Positions 45,881-54,906 of a stretch of DNA of 64,000 nt are shown here, one piece after another (the first letter of the stretch is position 1; every line of letters begins with the position of its first letter). This DNA comes from JAEUOS01 sp046160545 (GTDB lineage Bacteria > Pseudomonadota > Gammaproteobacteria > Burkholderiales > JAEUOS01): assembly GCA_046160545.1 (NCBI GenBank), contig JBJXGS010000174.1:1-64000 (forward strand). Reading direction: 5' to 3'. The notes beneath the pieces were generated by a model, which saw nothing but the letters and a program-made list of their open reading frames with translations, was not told the origin of the DNA and made no database searches. The position numbers were made by a program, and so were the translations under genes.

Positions 45881-46324
45881 TTAGTGAACCAGAGCGCGAC
45901 CGGCAAATCCGGCGCTGGCCGCAAGGGCGGGTCCACCGGCTGCCAGTCGTGCATTGCGCAATGCCAGCAGATTGCCGAGCCGTGCCGCGAGTTCAGCCTG
46001 GACCGCCGGGGTGGCCAGGAAGTCGGAGGCGCCGTGGCGCAAGGCGCTGGAGGCCACCTGCTCAAAGCCGCGCGGCAGCATCAGCACCAGCGGTACGCCA
46101 GCCATGTGGGGCAGGGCGCGCAGGCGACGAATCAGTTCGATTCCGTTTGTAGCGCGCATGAGCATGTCGACCAGCACAAGATCTGGCGTCCTGTTCTCGC
46201 ACCAATCCAGTGCGGTCGCGGGATGGGAAAAGCCGCGCACCTCGTCGTCAGGTACCGCTGTTCCCGTCATGCCGATGAGTGTGGCCAATTCGGTACTGCG
46301 ATCACAGACGATAAGGATCGACAT
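45881..46324 (-). CDS. Atypical single-domain receiver protein
   Basis: 147-residue receiver-like protein. It keeps the phospho-acceptor position (LVLVDMLMRATNG), but the acidic pair is reduced (LIVCDRST), the Thr/Ser position reads LMLPRG, and the conserved Lys-Pro is Thr-Pro (FLATPAV). Phosphorylation chemistry is therefore doubtful. Start: the frame opens at ATG 46363, but a FliA-type -10 ends directly at that ATG, so transcription must begin inside it; MSILIVCDRS at 46324, with AGGA upstream, is the better start. First gene of the operon with the hybrid kinase and the GGDEF-EAL protein. Confidence 0.8.
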   Translation of the reverse strand: MSILIVCDRSTELATLIGMTGTAVPDDEVRGFSHPATALDWCENRTPDLVLVDMLMRATNGIELIRRLRALPHMAGVPLVLMLPRGFEQVASSALRHGASDFLATPAVQAELAARLGNLLALRNARLAAGGPALAASAGFAGRALVH

Positions 46325-46363
46325 GATTGAGTCCTGCGCGGAGACATCCAGGGAAGTGTTCAT

Positions 46364-46390
46364 CTAACGGCAGTCCGGTGACTAACTTTA
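46364..46390 (-). promoter_or_regulatory. FliA (sigma-28) promoter for receiver / hybrid kinase / GGDEF-EAL operon
   Basis: TAAAGTTA-N11-GCCGTTAG on the minus strand: -35 seven of eight, exact spacing, -10 six of eight against TAAAGTTT-N11-GCCGATAA. It closely matches the flgM promoter in this window (TAAAGTTT-N11-GCCGTAAC). The rest of the divergent spacer up to 46629 (about 240 bases) holds no gene; the promoter of the rightward cyclase operon must be there but was not recognised. Confidence 0.75.
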
Positions 46391-46629
46391 GGGTGCCCCC
46401 TCGACTGATTTGGTGCACGAAACCCGGGATATTCGTCTTCTGCGACAAGTCGGTCCGGGCTTATGCTGACTTTCGAGTTGGCCCGGGTGGGCTGACGTAG
46501 ATACGCTGACGCTCGTTCATGACATCAATGTGGTTGTTGCGTCACCCGAGCGCCACACCGTCGTTGTTTCGACGCCACGACTCGCTTTCGCTGGCGTTGC
46601 TCTGCTGTCTTTTCATGCCCTGACCGACC

Positions 46630-48396
46630 ATGACCGCAAGCGTCGCCCCAGCCAACGCCACCGAACTGGCGCGCGAAACCATTCGAGCTCTGGCTGTCAA
46701 GCGCATCGCGCCCACGCCGGACAACTACGCTCGCGTCTATTCCGAGTTTGCCGGCGACGACTGCGTGCATCCTGCCTTGCGCGTTCTGGAGAAGGTCATC
46801 GCCGAATTGGCACAAAGGCCCGGTTTCGCCGGACTGTCTGGGGCCCCGCGACGCGGACGCTGGTCGGAGATTGAAGCGGCGCTGATCGCCCTGGCTCCCG
46901 CGGTGCCCGATGGTCCGGCCTGGGCTGTCCTGCTGCGGGATCTGTTGCGCCAATGGGATGCGCGCCAGGACGGGCTTCCGCAAGGGCGCAAGCGCGAAGC
47001 CTTCGAGCATGTCGTAGAGGTCTCGCGCAGCGACTCAGCCAAGCTGCGGCAGCGCCTGGGAGCGTTGTTGAAGTCCTGGAGCGAGGCGCCGGCGGCCCGC
47101 AACCTGGAGGTGGCAGGCAATGGTGCCGCCGTTCCGGTCGCGGCTGCGCAGTCGCCCGCTCAAGAAGCGCCTGCGCATGTCCCACCGAGCAACGGAGCCA
47201 CCGCGCGTGCTGCCGCGGACCTGCTGGCGGAAACCGTCGAGCTGGTGGCGACCGACCGGCTTTCCCATGCGCCCGAACTCGCGCTCGCCGCCGAGTCGCT
47301 CGCGGCGCAGGCCAGGCGCGCGGAGAACGTGCGCGACTTCGTGCTCCTGGGTGATGCACTACGGCGCTTCCTGCGCACCCTTTCTGCGCGTGGCGAGTCC
47401 GCCGACGCGTTGGTGCGCGGATTGCTCACGCTTCTGCGCGTGCTCATGGACAACATCGGTGCAGTTGGCGGGGATCGCTGGCTCAAGGAGCAGCTTGCGC
47501 GAGCCGACGCACTCTTGAGAGAGCCCCTTGACGTGCGCGCCCTGCGCGAGGCCGAGCGCGGTTTTCGCGCAGCGGCGCATCGCCAGACCCTGCTCAAAGG
47601 AAGCCTCGACGAAGCGCAGAGTGCATTGAAGTCCATGGCGGGCCTTCTGATCGATCGTCTAGGCGCAATGAGCGAATCGGCCGAGGGTTATCACGACCGT
47701 TTCACCCGTCATGCCGAGCGCATCACAGCTGCTGGAGACATCACCGAGCTCTCTGCAGTCATTGGCGAATTGTTGGGAGACACGCGCGACGCGCGCGACA
47801 ACCTGGAGCGCACACGTGATGAACTGATTGCTGCGCGCCGGGACGCTGACCTGCGTGCCCAGCAGGTGCGTTCACTGGAAGCCGAACTGGAGGCTGCGGG
47901 AGCGCACGCTCGCGAAGACCAGCTTACGCAGGTCCTCAACCGGCGTGGCCTTGAAGAGGCGTTCACGGTGGCGGTCGCGGCAGCCGCGCGCAGCGGAGAA
48001 CCATTGTCGATTGGTCTTCTGGACGTTGACAACTTCAAGTCCCTCAACGACCGACTTGGGCACCAGGCAGGGGACGAAGCACTCAAGCACCTGGCAGGCA
48101 CACTCCGCGAGGCGCTGCGTCCCGGCGATGTGGTGGCGCGCTACGGGGGTGAGGAATTCGTCATCCTCCTGCCCGCGGCCGATGCCGAAGCCGCGCGCGA
48201 GATCATGGTGCGGGTTCAGCGTGCCTTGACACGCCGCTTCTTCCTGCACGACAACGAGCGCGTCCTGATCACCTTCTCGGCCGGAGTCGCGGTCTGGCTG
48301 CCGGGGGAGGAACGTGAAGCGGTGATAGCGCGTGCCGACGGTGCGATGTACCGTGCCAAGAAGAGCGGCAAGAACAGGGTCTGCATAGCCGCATGA
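46630..48396 (+). CDS. Diguanylate cyclase (GGDEF) with long helical N-terminal region
   Basis: 588 residues. The C-terminal GGDEF domain (about 425-585) has DQLTQVLNRRGLEEAF, LDVDNFKSLNDRLGHQAGD and the active site ARYGGEEFVILLP; no obvious RxxD inhibitory site is seen four to five residues upstream (VVARYGGEEF). The N-terminal 400 residues are soluble, helical and Ala/Leu/Arg-rich with heptad-like stretches (about 340-420), without a recognised sensor. Predicted to make c-di-GMP in the cytoplasm. Its stop overlaps the start of the next kinase by ATGA. Confidence 0.9.
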   Translation: MTASVAPANATELARETIRALAVKRIAPTPDNYARVYSEFAGDDCVHPALRVLEKVIAELAQRPGFAGLSGAPRRGRWSEIEAALIALAPAVPDGPAWAVLLRDLLRQWDARQDGLPQGRKREAFEHVVEVSRSDSAKLRQRLGALLKSWSEAPAARNLEVAGNGAAVPVAAAQSPAQEAPAHVPPSNGATARAAADLLAETVELVATDRLSHAPELALAAESLAAQARRAENVRDFVLLGDALRRFLRTLSARGESADALVRGLLTLLRVLMDNIGAVGGDRWLKEQLARADALLREPLDVRALREAERGFRAAAHRQTLLKGSLDEAQSALKSMAGLLIDRLGAMSESAEGYHDRFTRHAERITAAGDITELSAVIGELLGDTRDARDNLERTRDELIAARRDADLRAQQVRSLEAELEAAGAHAREDQLTQVLNRRGLEEAFTVAVAAAARSGEPLSIGLLDVDNFKSLNDRLGHQAGDEALKHLAGTLREALRPGDVVARYGGEEFVILLPAADAEAAREIMVRVQRALTRRFFLHDNERVLITFSAGVAVWLPGEEREAVIARADGAMYRAKKSGKNRVCIAA

Positions 48397-50996
48397 TTGC
48401 GACCCTGCATGCATTCGCAGCGCGGCTGCGCCGGCATGCATTCGCAGCGCGCCTGCGCCGGCACGCATGCGCAGCGCGCCTGCGCCGGCATTCCTGGCCG
48501 GCGGGGGCGACGTTTGCTTGCGGGATGGCTTTGACCTGGCTTCTGGCAGGGGGCTTCGAAAAGGCTTACGTGGAGCGTGCACGCGAGCACCTGCGCGCCG
48601 AGGTGCGCGCACTGGCGGATCGCGTGCAGACGCGCCTTGAGGGCGACGCCGCGCTGGCAGCCACTGCCGCCCGCGCCGTTGCGCTGCTTGGACAGGAGGC
48701 GCTGCGCGACGCTTCGGTATGGGAGCGACTGGCCGCCTCGGTGGGCATGGGAAACATGCGCAGCGACATCGTCGGCTTTGGCGTAGTCGAGCATGATCCA
48801 GCCGGCTCGCTCAAGGTGGTTCGCTTCGAGACCCTTGGTTCCGTGCTGGCCCTTGCACCAGGAGCGGACCTTGCGCTTGAGCCGGCGCTCGCGCAGGCAT
48901 TGCGCCGCGCATCTGCCAGACCGGGTGTGACGCTTTCCGGCCAGGTTGCCTATCCTCTGGGTGCCGCGCAGGGTGCCGCCCAGACGCACGGATTTGCACT
49001 CGCGGTGCGTGTTGAATCCGCCAACGCGAGTCTCCCGGAGCGCGTGGTGGTGCTTTTGGTGCGCACTGACCTGTTTTTCATGAGCATGTTCGGCGGCCTG
49101 CCGCCGGCTTTCGATTTCAAGTTGATCGATCGCAACGGCGCCCCTGGCCCGGACATGGAGCTTCACCTGCACTCGTCCGCCACGCAGGACGTGGATGGCA
49201 GGCAGTTTCACAAGGTCGAGCGGGTCTCAAGTTTTGGCGGTCGCATCTGGGCCCTCAGCGCAAGTGCCCATGAGCGTTACGCGGTGGAAGAAAGCGCGCA
49301 CGCCCAGCTCATGTTGTGGATTGGCGGGGCTCTGGTGAGCCTGCTCGCCGAGCTGCTCGTGCTGTTGTTGCAACGCTCGCGCGTGCGCGCACTGGCACTG
49401 GCGGGCCGCATGACGGCAGACCTGGAGCAAAGCCGTGCGCGATTTGAGCGAATGGTTGCAGGAACCCGCGATGGCGTTTGGGAACTGGACGTGGAATCCG
49501 ACGAGGCCTATCTCTCGCCACGCTTCATGGAGCTGCTGGGTTCGCCGGCCGAGGCAGCTTCCCGGCCCGGCGCCTGGGTCGTCGATCACGCGCATCCAGA
49601 GGAGCGATCCGGGGCGCTGGCCGAGTTCCGGCGCGCCTATCGCGCCGGCGGTGTTCTCGATCTTGTCCTGCGCATGCGTCTGGAAGCCGGAGAGTATCGC
49701 TGGTTCCGCGTGCGGGGCCGGTTCTTCGGTACTGCGGATGGCACGCGAGTCGCTGGTTCGATGTCCGATATCCACGACGAAAAGCAAGCGCGTCTTCGAG
49801 AGGAGCGCCAGCTGCAGATTCTCGAGTTGTCGCCGGATATGGTGGTGACAGCCGATGCGGATGGTCGACCGACCTATCTCAATCCCGCTGCGCGGACGGT
49901 GTTCGACCCCGCGGGTCGCATGGGGACCGAAGAGCTCGCCAATGCGGGCTTGTTTGCCCGCACTCATGTGAATGAGCTGCCCGTCGAATCGGACGGCTCG
50001 ATTGCGGATTTCTGGTCAGGCGAGACCGAGATAACGACCCCGAACGGGGACCGGCTTCCCGTGTCCCAGGTCGTCCTGACCCATCGCGATGCAGGCGGCG
50101 CCGCATCCTTTCAATCCACGGTACTGCGCGACATCAGCGCAGTGCGTCTGGCTGAAGCCGAGCTGCGTCGGCATCGCGATCACCTGGCCGAGCTGGTCGC
50201 GGAGCGTACGGCGGGGCTGGAGGCGGCGCGCGCCGATGCCGAACGCGCCAATCGCGCCAAGAGCGAGTTCCTGGCAAACATGTCGCACGAATTGCGCACC
50301 CCGATGCATGCAATCAACAGCTTTGCCGACTTCGGCATGACCAAGGCCGACACGGCTCCGCGTGAGAAGCTTAGGCACTATTTCAGCAACGTCCGCTTGA
50401 GCGGCGCGCGGCTCCTTGAACTTCTCAATGACCTGCTCGACCTGGCCAAGCTGGAGGCTGGGCGCATGATCCTCTCGCGCGTCGAGGTCCAGGTCGACCA
50501 GTTGTTTGCGGAATGTGCCCACGAATTCGAGGCATTGGCGCAGGCGCGTGACCTGCGCATCGAAGTTGAAATCCCGATCCGGGCACCGAGCCTCGAATGC
50601 GACCCGGCGCGCATCCTTCAGGTGCTGCGCAATCTCGTATCGAACGCGATCAAATTCAGTCCCGCCGGAAGTTGCATTCGCCTGGTGGCAAGCATGGGCA
50701 GCGACGGCTTGGTGGAGTTGCATTGCGTCGATCAGGGTGTGGGCATCCCGGAAGGGGAACTGGAGACCGTGTTCGACAAGTTCGTGCAGTCATCGAAGAC
50801 CAAGACTGGCGCCGGAGGCACTGGGCTGGGGCTTGCCATTTGTCGCGAAATTGTCCGGGCGCACGGGGGAACGATAGCTGCCGCCAACCGTCAGGCGCCG
50901 CATATCGGCGCGATCTTCACCTTGCGCCTGCCGCGCAGCGCGCAAGGCGCCGACGCGGGGCGCGAGACGGCTGCAGACATGGAGGCGGCGGCATGA
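48393..50996 (+). CDS. Sensor histidine kinase with 2 PAS domains and N-terminal Arg-rich repeat
   Basis: 867 residues, starting at ATGA overlap with the cyclase. The N-terminus has three copies of HAFAARLRR before the first membrane helix (about residues 38-54). A periplasmic CHASE-like sensor of roughly 260 residues and a second helix (about 307-327) follow, then two PAS domains, a coiled coil (RHRDHLAELVAERTAGLEAA), HisKA (FLANMSHELRTPMHAINSFA) and HATPase (GAGGTGLGLAICREIV). No receiver is attached. It is similar to the next gene in the HisKA/HATPase part, which suggests tandem duplication. Confidence 0.9.
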   Translation: MIATLHAFAARLRRHAFAARLRRHACAARLRRHSWPAGATFACGMALTWLLAGGFEKAYVERAREHLRAEVRALADRVQTRLEGDAALAATAARAVALLGQEALRDASVWERLAASVGMGNMRSDIVGFGVVEHDPAGSLKVVRFETLGSVLALAPGADLALEPALAQALRRASARPGVTLSGQVAYPLGAAQGAAQTHGFALAVRVESANASLPERVVVLLVRTDLFFMSMFGGLPPAFDFKLIDRNGAPGPDMELHLHSSATQDVDGRQFHKVERVSSFGGRIWALSASAHERYAVEESAHAQLMLWIGGALVSLLAELLVLLLQRSRVRALALAGRMTADLEQSRARFERMVAGTRDGVWELDVESDEAYLSPRFMELLGSPAEAASRPGAWVVDHAHPEERSGALAEFRRAYRAGGVLDLVLRMRLEAGEYRWFRVRGRFFGTADGTRVAGSMSDIHDEKQARLREERQLQILELSPDMVVTADADGRPTYLNPAARTVFDPAGRMGTEELANAGLFARTHVNELPVESDGSIADFWSGETEITTPNGDRLPVSQVVLTHRDAGGAASFQSTVLRDISAVRLAEAELRRHRDHLAELVAERTAGLEAARADAERANRAKSEFLANMSHELRTPMHAINSFADFGMTKADTAPREKLRHYFSNVRLSGARLLELLNDLLDLAKLEAGRMILSRVEVQVDQLFAECAHEFEALAQARDLRIEVEIPIRAPSLECDPARILQVLRNLVSNAIKFSPAGSCIRLVASMGSDGLVELHCVDQGVGIPEGELETVFDKFVQSSKTKTGAGGTGLGLAICREIVRAHGGTIAAANRQAPHIGAIFTLRLPRSAQGADAGRETAADMEAAA
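48408..48488 (+). repeat. Three tandem copies of a 27-bp repeat inside a kinase gene
   Basis: 48408-48434, 48435-48461 and 48462-48488 are near-identical 27-mers (copy 1 and 2 differ by one base; copy 3 by a few). Each encodes His-Ala-(Phe/Cys)-Ala-Ala-Arg-Leu-Arg-Arg. Being a multiple of three, copy changes would keep the frame and only change the length of the positively charged segment before the first membrane helix. Confidence 0.95.
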
Positions 50997-53900
50997 TCGT
51001 TCCCTGGGTGACCTGGTCGTTGCGCACGCGCATCGCGCTGGCGGTCTTCCTGCTTCTGGGCACGATGATTGCGTTGCCCGGCTGGTGGTATGCACGGCAT
51101 TCCGATCAATTGTTCCATGCCGCTCTTGGCGATCGCCAAATGGCGGTCGCTTTGCGCATGGCGAGTGAGGTACAGGCGCGCGTGGAAGTGCAACGGGCCT
51201 CGCTGATCCGCTTCGCGACGACCCTCGGACGCGACGGAGTTTCCGACTCGAAGCAACTCGCCGACCGCCTGCGTACCTTTGGCGAGGTTAGCGCTGCCAT
51301 TGCCGATGTCGTCATGTTCTCGCCTGCTGGCGTCGTGCAGGCGGACTTCCCGGTGGTGGCCGGTCGCCGCGGAGCCAACATTGCAGACCGCGACTACCTC
51401 CGGCGCGCCCGCGAGGGCTCGCCGTTCGTTCTCTCCAAGCCGCTCAAAGGGCGCTTCAGCGGCGAACCCCTCGTCATGATGGTCGTACCTGTGACATCGG
51501 GAAGCGATCTCCTCGGCTACATCGGTGTATCCATGCGGCTTTCGTCGCAGCATTTTCTTGCTCCGGCCGTTGTCGGCGATCCCGGACCTGGCGGCTACCT
51601 GAAAATCGTCACCAACGACGGTGTTGTGGTCGCCCACAGCGATTCGCGCTACGTCCTGCAAACGATTCCGCCTGGACAGAATCCGGCACTGGATCGGGCC
51701 CGCGCGGGCTTTGAAGGCACGTCCTATGGGGTCAACCTCGCGGGTCAGCCGACCCTTTACTCGTTCAAGCGCGTTGCGTCGACCGACTGGCTGGCGGTGG
51801 TCGCCTATCCCAGCGCCCAGGCGGGTGCAAGCCTGGCTGCACAGCGTCGCGACATCGTTGTATACGCCTTGCTTCTGGCCATTTTTGGCGGCCTGGCCGC
51901 ATGGTGGCTGATTGGAGCTTTGCTGGCGCCACTCGCGCGCCTGCAACGGGCAATCGAGGTGGTGACGTCGGGAGCGGCCCCAGAGATGAGGCTTGACGTA
52001 CGTTCCGGCGGCGAGATCGGAGACCTTGGCGGCAGCTTCAATCGGATGCTCGAATCGCTGGCCGAGGCACGCGCGTCGCGGGATGCCTCGGATCGGCGGC
52101 TGGCTTCGCTGTTGCGCCAGTTCGACGTCCTGTACGAACGCGCCCCACTGGGCCTGGCACTGCTGCGCCACGATGGCGGCCTGGCCCGCGCCAATCCGGC
52201 CTTTTGCCGCATTGTCGGTCGCGATCACGAAGCCTTGATGCAAATGAAGGAGGCTGACTTGGGCCCGTCAGGTTCCGCCGAAGCCGATGCGCGCGCGTTC
52301 GCAGCACTCTCGGAAGGACGCGTGGCGCCTGGCTACGAAAAGGAATACATGACCCCGGATGGCCGCCTGGTGCCGGTGCGGGTCTCCGGTGTCGCGATTC
52401 GCAATACATATGGCGATGCGCCAGCAGGTGACGAGGAGCCGCTTCTGGGGTGGTGGATTGTCGAGGACATCGCGACGCGCAAGCAGATGATCGAAGCCTT
52501 GAGGCAAAGCGAGGGCGAGGCACGCATGCTCTCGGCCGTGGCGCGTCATACCCGCAACTTCGTCATCATCACCGACCCCGAAGGGCACATCGAGTGGGTC
52601 AACCAGGCCTTTGAGCAGGGCACGGGCTACTCGCTGAATGAGGCCCGCGGCCTGACCCCGAGTCAATTGCTCGCGGGGCCGGACACGGATCGCGCCAGCG
52701 AGGAGCGCGTGCAACTCGCCCGCGCCGAGCACCAGGTCTTTACCGCCGAATTGCAGAATCGACGCAAGGATGGAACGACCTACTGGTGCCTAATCGAGGG
52801 CGCGCCGGTGTACGATCATCTGGGCCGCCTGGAGCGCTACGTCGCCATCGAGCGCGACATCACCGAGGCGCGTCAGCTTGAGCAGGACCTCAAGGTAAGC
52901 GAAGCGCGCTTTCGCGACCTGACCGCGCTGTCCTCCGACTGGTTTTGGGAGATCGACGCGAGCTATCGCTTCACACAGGTGTCGGGGGAGGCGGTGGGGC
53001 GCGGGCTCGCCACTCCAGTCGGTATGCGCCCGTGGGAGAACCCGTTGAGCCTGCTTGAGGCTGATCAATGGGAGGCACACCGTCGGGTCCTGGAGAAACG
53101 CGAAACGTTTCGCGGATTCGAGAGCGCCATACGCCTGCCGGGCGGTGAAGTGCGCTGGCGCACCATGAACGGCGCGCCGGTGTATGACGTCGACGGCACC
53201 TTCGCCGGATATCGCGGAGTGGGTCGTGACATCACGGCGCGCAAGCTGGCCGAGCAGGCGTTGCGGCACAGCGAAGAGCAGTATCGACGCATCTTCGAGG
53301 ATGCGCAGGACGTGATTTTCGAGTTCGACAGCAATGGAATGATATTGTTGCTCAACCCGACCTGGGAGCAACGCACCGGTTTCACGGTCGACGATTGCAT
53401 CGGGCAAACGTTCTTTAGCTTCCTGGCACCGGCGCATCGGGCGCGCGCGCGGCGCTTGCTGGCGGCCATGATCGCCGGCAGTGTGCAGGCGGTCGACGAG
53501 CGGGTGTTGTTTGTGAACGCAGCGCGGGAAGAGCGGTTGTTCGCGATTCGTGGACGTGTCTACCGCGATGGTGCGGGCCAGGTACGCTGCGCGGGCACGC
53601 TGCAGGACATCCACGACAAGTGGCGTGCCGACGTGAGTCGCAAAGCGGCTGAGGCGCAGCTACGCGTCGCCCAGCAGCGCTATCAGCGCGCCGTCGACGG
53701 TGCCAACGACGGGGTTTGGGAACGCACGCTTGCGACCGATGAGTGTTTTCTCTCGGACCGGTTCGGCGAGATCCTCGGCTTGCCGCGCGACCGCCTGCCG
53801 ACCGCGCGTCAGGAGTGGCTGGCGCTGATGCATCCGGATGACATTGCCGAGCACATGCAAATGACGCAACGCATGCTCGAAGACCGAAAGAGCGGGACCA

Positions 53901-54892
53901 GGGATATCCGCATGCGCCATGCTGACGGCGAGTACCGATGGATACGCCTGCGCGGCATCGTCAGCGTCGACGCAGCCGGCGTGCCAGTCATGACTTCGGG
54001 AACCGCCAGCGACATCCATGCTGCCAAACTGGCAGAAGAAGAGTTGCGCCGCCACCGCGATCACTTGAGCGAACTGGTGGCCGAACGTACCACCGGACTG
54101 GAAAAGGCCAGGAGCGAAGCCGAGGCTGCGCGCGAAATCGCCGTGCGCGCGAGTTACGCCAAGAGCGAGTTTCTCGCCAACATGTCGCATGAGCTGCGCA
54201 CCCCGATGCACGCGATCTTGAGTTTCGCCAGTTTCGGCGTGGAGCGCGGCGCAAACGCCGATCGCGACAAGCTCATGCGCTACTTCGGCAACATAAAGAA
54301 GAGCGGAACGCGCTTGCTCGAACTGCTGAACGATCTCCTGGATCTGTCAAAGCTCGAAGCCGGCAAGATGGAGATGCAGCGAGGACCGGTAGTGCTGGCC
54401 AACCTCATCACCGACGCGGTCGAGGAAGTCGAGGCACTGGCACGCGCCAAGCGCATCCGGGTGGAAACGCATTGCGGGCCACTGCCTGCAACGGTTTTCA
54501 TGGACGGGTTGCGCATGTCCCAAGTGATCCGCAATCTGCTTTCCAATGCCGTCAAATTCACCGGGCAGGACGGGGTGGTTGAGGTGCGCTGCGCTCTGGC
54601 AGCTGCCAATCCGGGAGTATTGGAAATCAGCGTACGCGACTCCGGGATCGGCATTCCCGAGACTGAACTCGACGCCGTATTCGACAAGTTCATGCAGTCC
54701 TCCAAGACTGCTACCGGCGCCGGCGGCACAGGTCTGGGGTTGGCGATTTGCCGCGAGATCGTCGAAGCCCACGGCGGCTCGATACGCGCGGCCAACAACC
54801 CGCCGCCCGCACCTGGCGCGGTCTTTCGCGTGTGTTTGCCCGCTTCGTTGCGCATTGCCACGGCGGTGCATGAGTCCACCTTGACCGACTGA
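50993..54892 (+). CDS. Sensor histidine kinase with Cache sensor, HAMP and 5 PAS domains
   Basis: 1299 residues from an ATG overlapping the previous stop (ATGA). Membrane helix at about 10-32; periplasmic dCache-like sensor (FSPAGVVQADFPVVAGRRGA, IADRDYLRRAREG, motifs of dCache_1); second helix at about 285-307; HAMP; five PAS/PAC domains between about 375 and 1030; HisKA (FLANMSHELRTPMHAILSFA); HATPase (GAGGTGLGLAICREIVEAHG). No receiver attached. The kinase core is a close relative of that in the preceding gene. The likely output is the receiver-HATPase protein 14 bases downstream. Confidence 0.92.
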   Translation: MIVPWVTWSLRTRIALAVFLLLGTMIALPGWWYARHSDQLFHAALGDRQMAVALRMASEVQARVEVQRASLIRFATTLGRDGVSDSKQLADRLRTFGEVSAAIADVVMFSPAGVVQADFPVVAGRRGANIADRDYLRRAREGSPFVLSKPLKGRFSGEPLVMMVVPVTSGSDLLGYIGVSMRLSSQHFLAPAVVGDPGPGGYLKIVTNDGVVVAHSDSRYVLQTIPPGQNPALDRARAGFEGTSYGVNLAGQPTLYSFKRVASTDWLAVVAYPSAQAGASLAAQRRDIVVYALLLAIFGGLAAWWLIGALLAPLARLQRAIEVVTSGAAPEMRLDVRSGGEIGDLGGSFNRMLESLAEARASRDASDRRLASLLRQFDVLYERAPLGLALLRHDGGLARANPAFCRIVGRDHEALMQMKEADLGPSGSAEADARAFAALSEGRVAPGYEKEYMTPDGRLVPVRVSGVAIRNTYGDAPAGDEEPLLGWWIVEDIATRKQMIEALRQSEGEARMLSAVARHTRNFVIITDPEGHIEWVNQAFEQGTGYSLNEARGLTPSQLLAGPDTDRASEERVQLARAEHQVFTAELQNRRKDGTTYWCLIEGAPVYDHLGRLERYVAIERDITEARQLEQDLKVSEARFRDLTALSSDWFWEIDASYRFTQVSGEAVGRGLATPVGMRPWENPLSLLEADQWEAHRRVLEKRETFRGFESAIRLPGGEVRWRTMNGAPVYDVDGTFAGYRGVGRDITARKLAEQALRHSEEQYRRIFEDAQDVIFEFDSNGMILLLNPTWEQRTGFTVDDCIGQTFFSFLAPAHRARARRLLAAMIAGSVQAVDERVLFVNAAREERLFAIRGRVYRDGAGQVRCAGTLQDIHDKWRADVSRKAAEAQLRVAQQRYQRAVDGANDGVWERTLATDECFLSDRFGEILGLPRDRLPTARQEWLALMHPDDIAEHMQMTQRMLEDRKSGTRDIRMRHADGEYRWIRLRGIVSVDAAGVPVMTSGTASDIHAAKLAEEELRRHRDHLSELVAERTTGLEKARSEAEAAREIAVRASYAKSEFLANMSHELRTPMHAILSFASFGVERGANADRDKLMRYFGNIKKSGTRLLELLNDLLDLSKLEAGKMEMQRGPVVLANLITDAVEEVEALARAKRIRVETHCGPLPATVFMDGLRMSQVIRNLLSNAVKFTGQDGVVEVRCALAAANPGVLEISVRDSGIGIPETELDAVFDKFMQSSKTATGAGGTGLGLAICREIVEAHGGSIRAANNPPPAPGAVFRVCLPASLRIATAVHESTLTD

Positions 54893-54906
54893 ACGAGGAG
54901 ATCCGC

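Noticed and set aside
50597..50992. Upstream extension of the second multi-PAS kinase
   Set aside because: The 132 extra codons lie within the HATPase part of the preceding gene; the ATGA start gives a proper N-terminal membrane helix.
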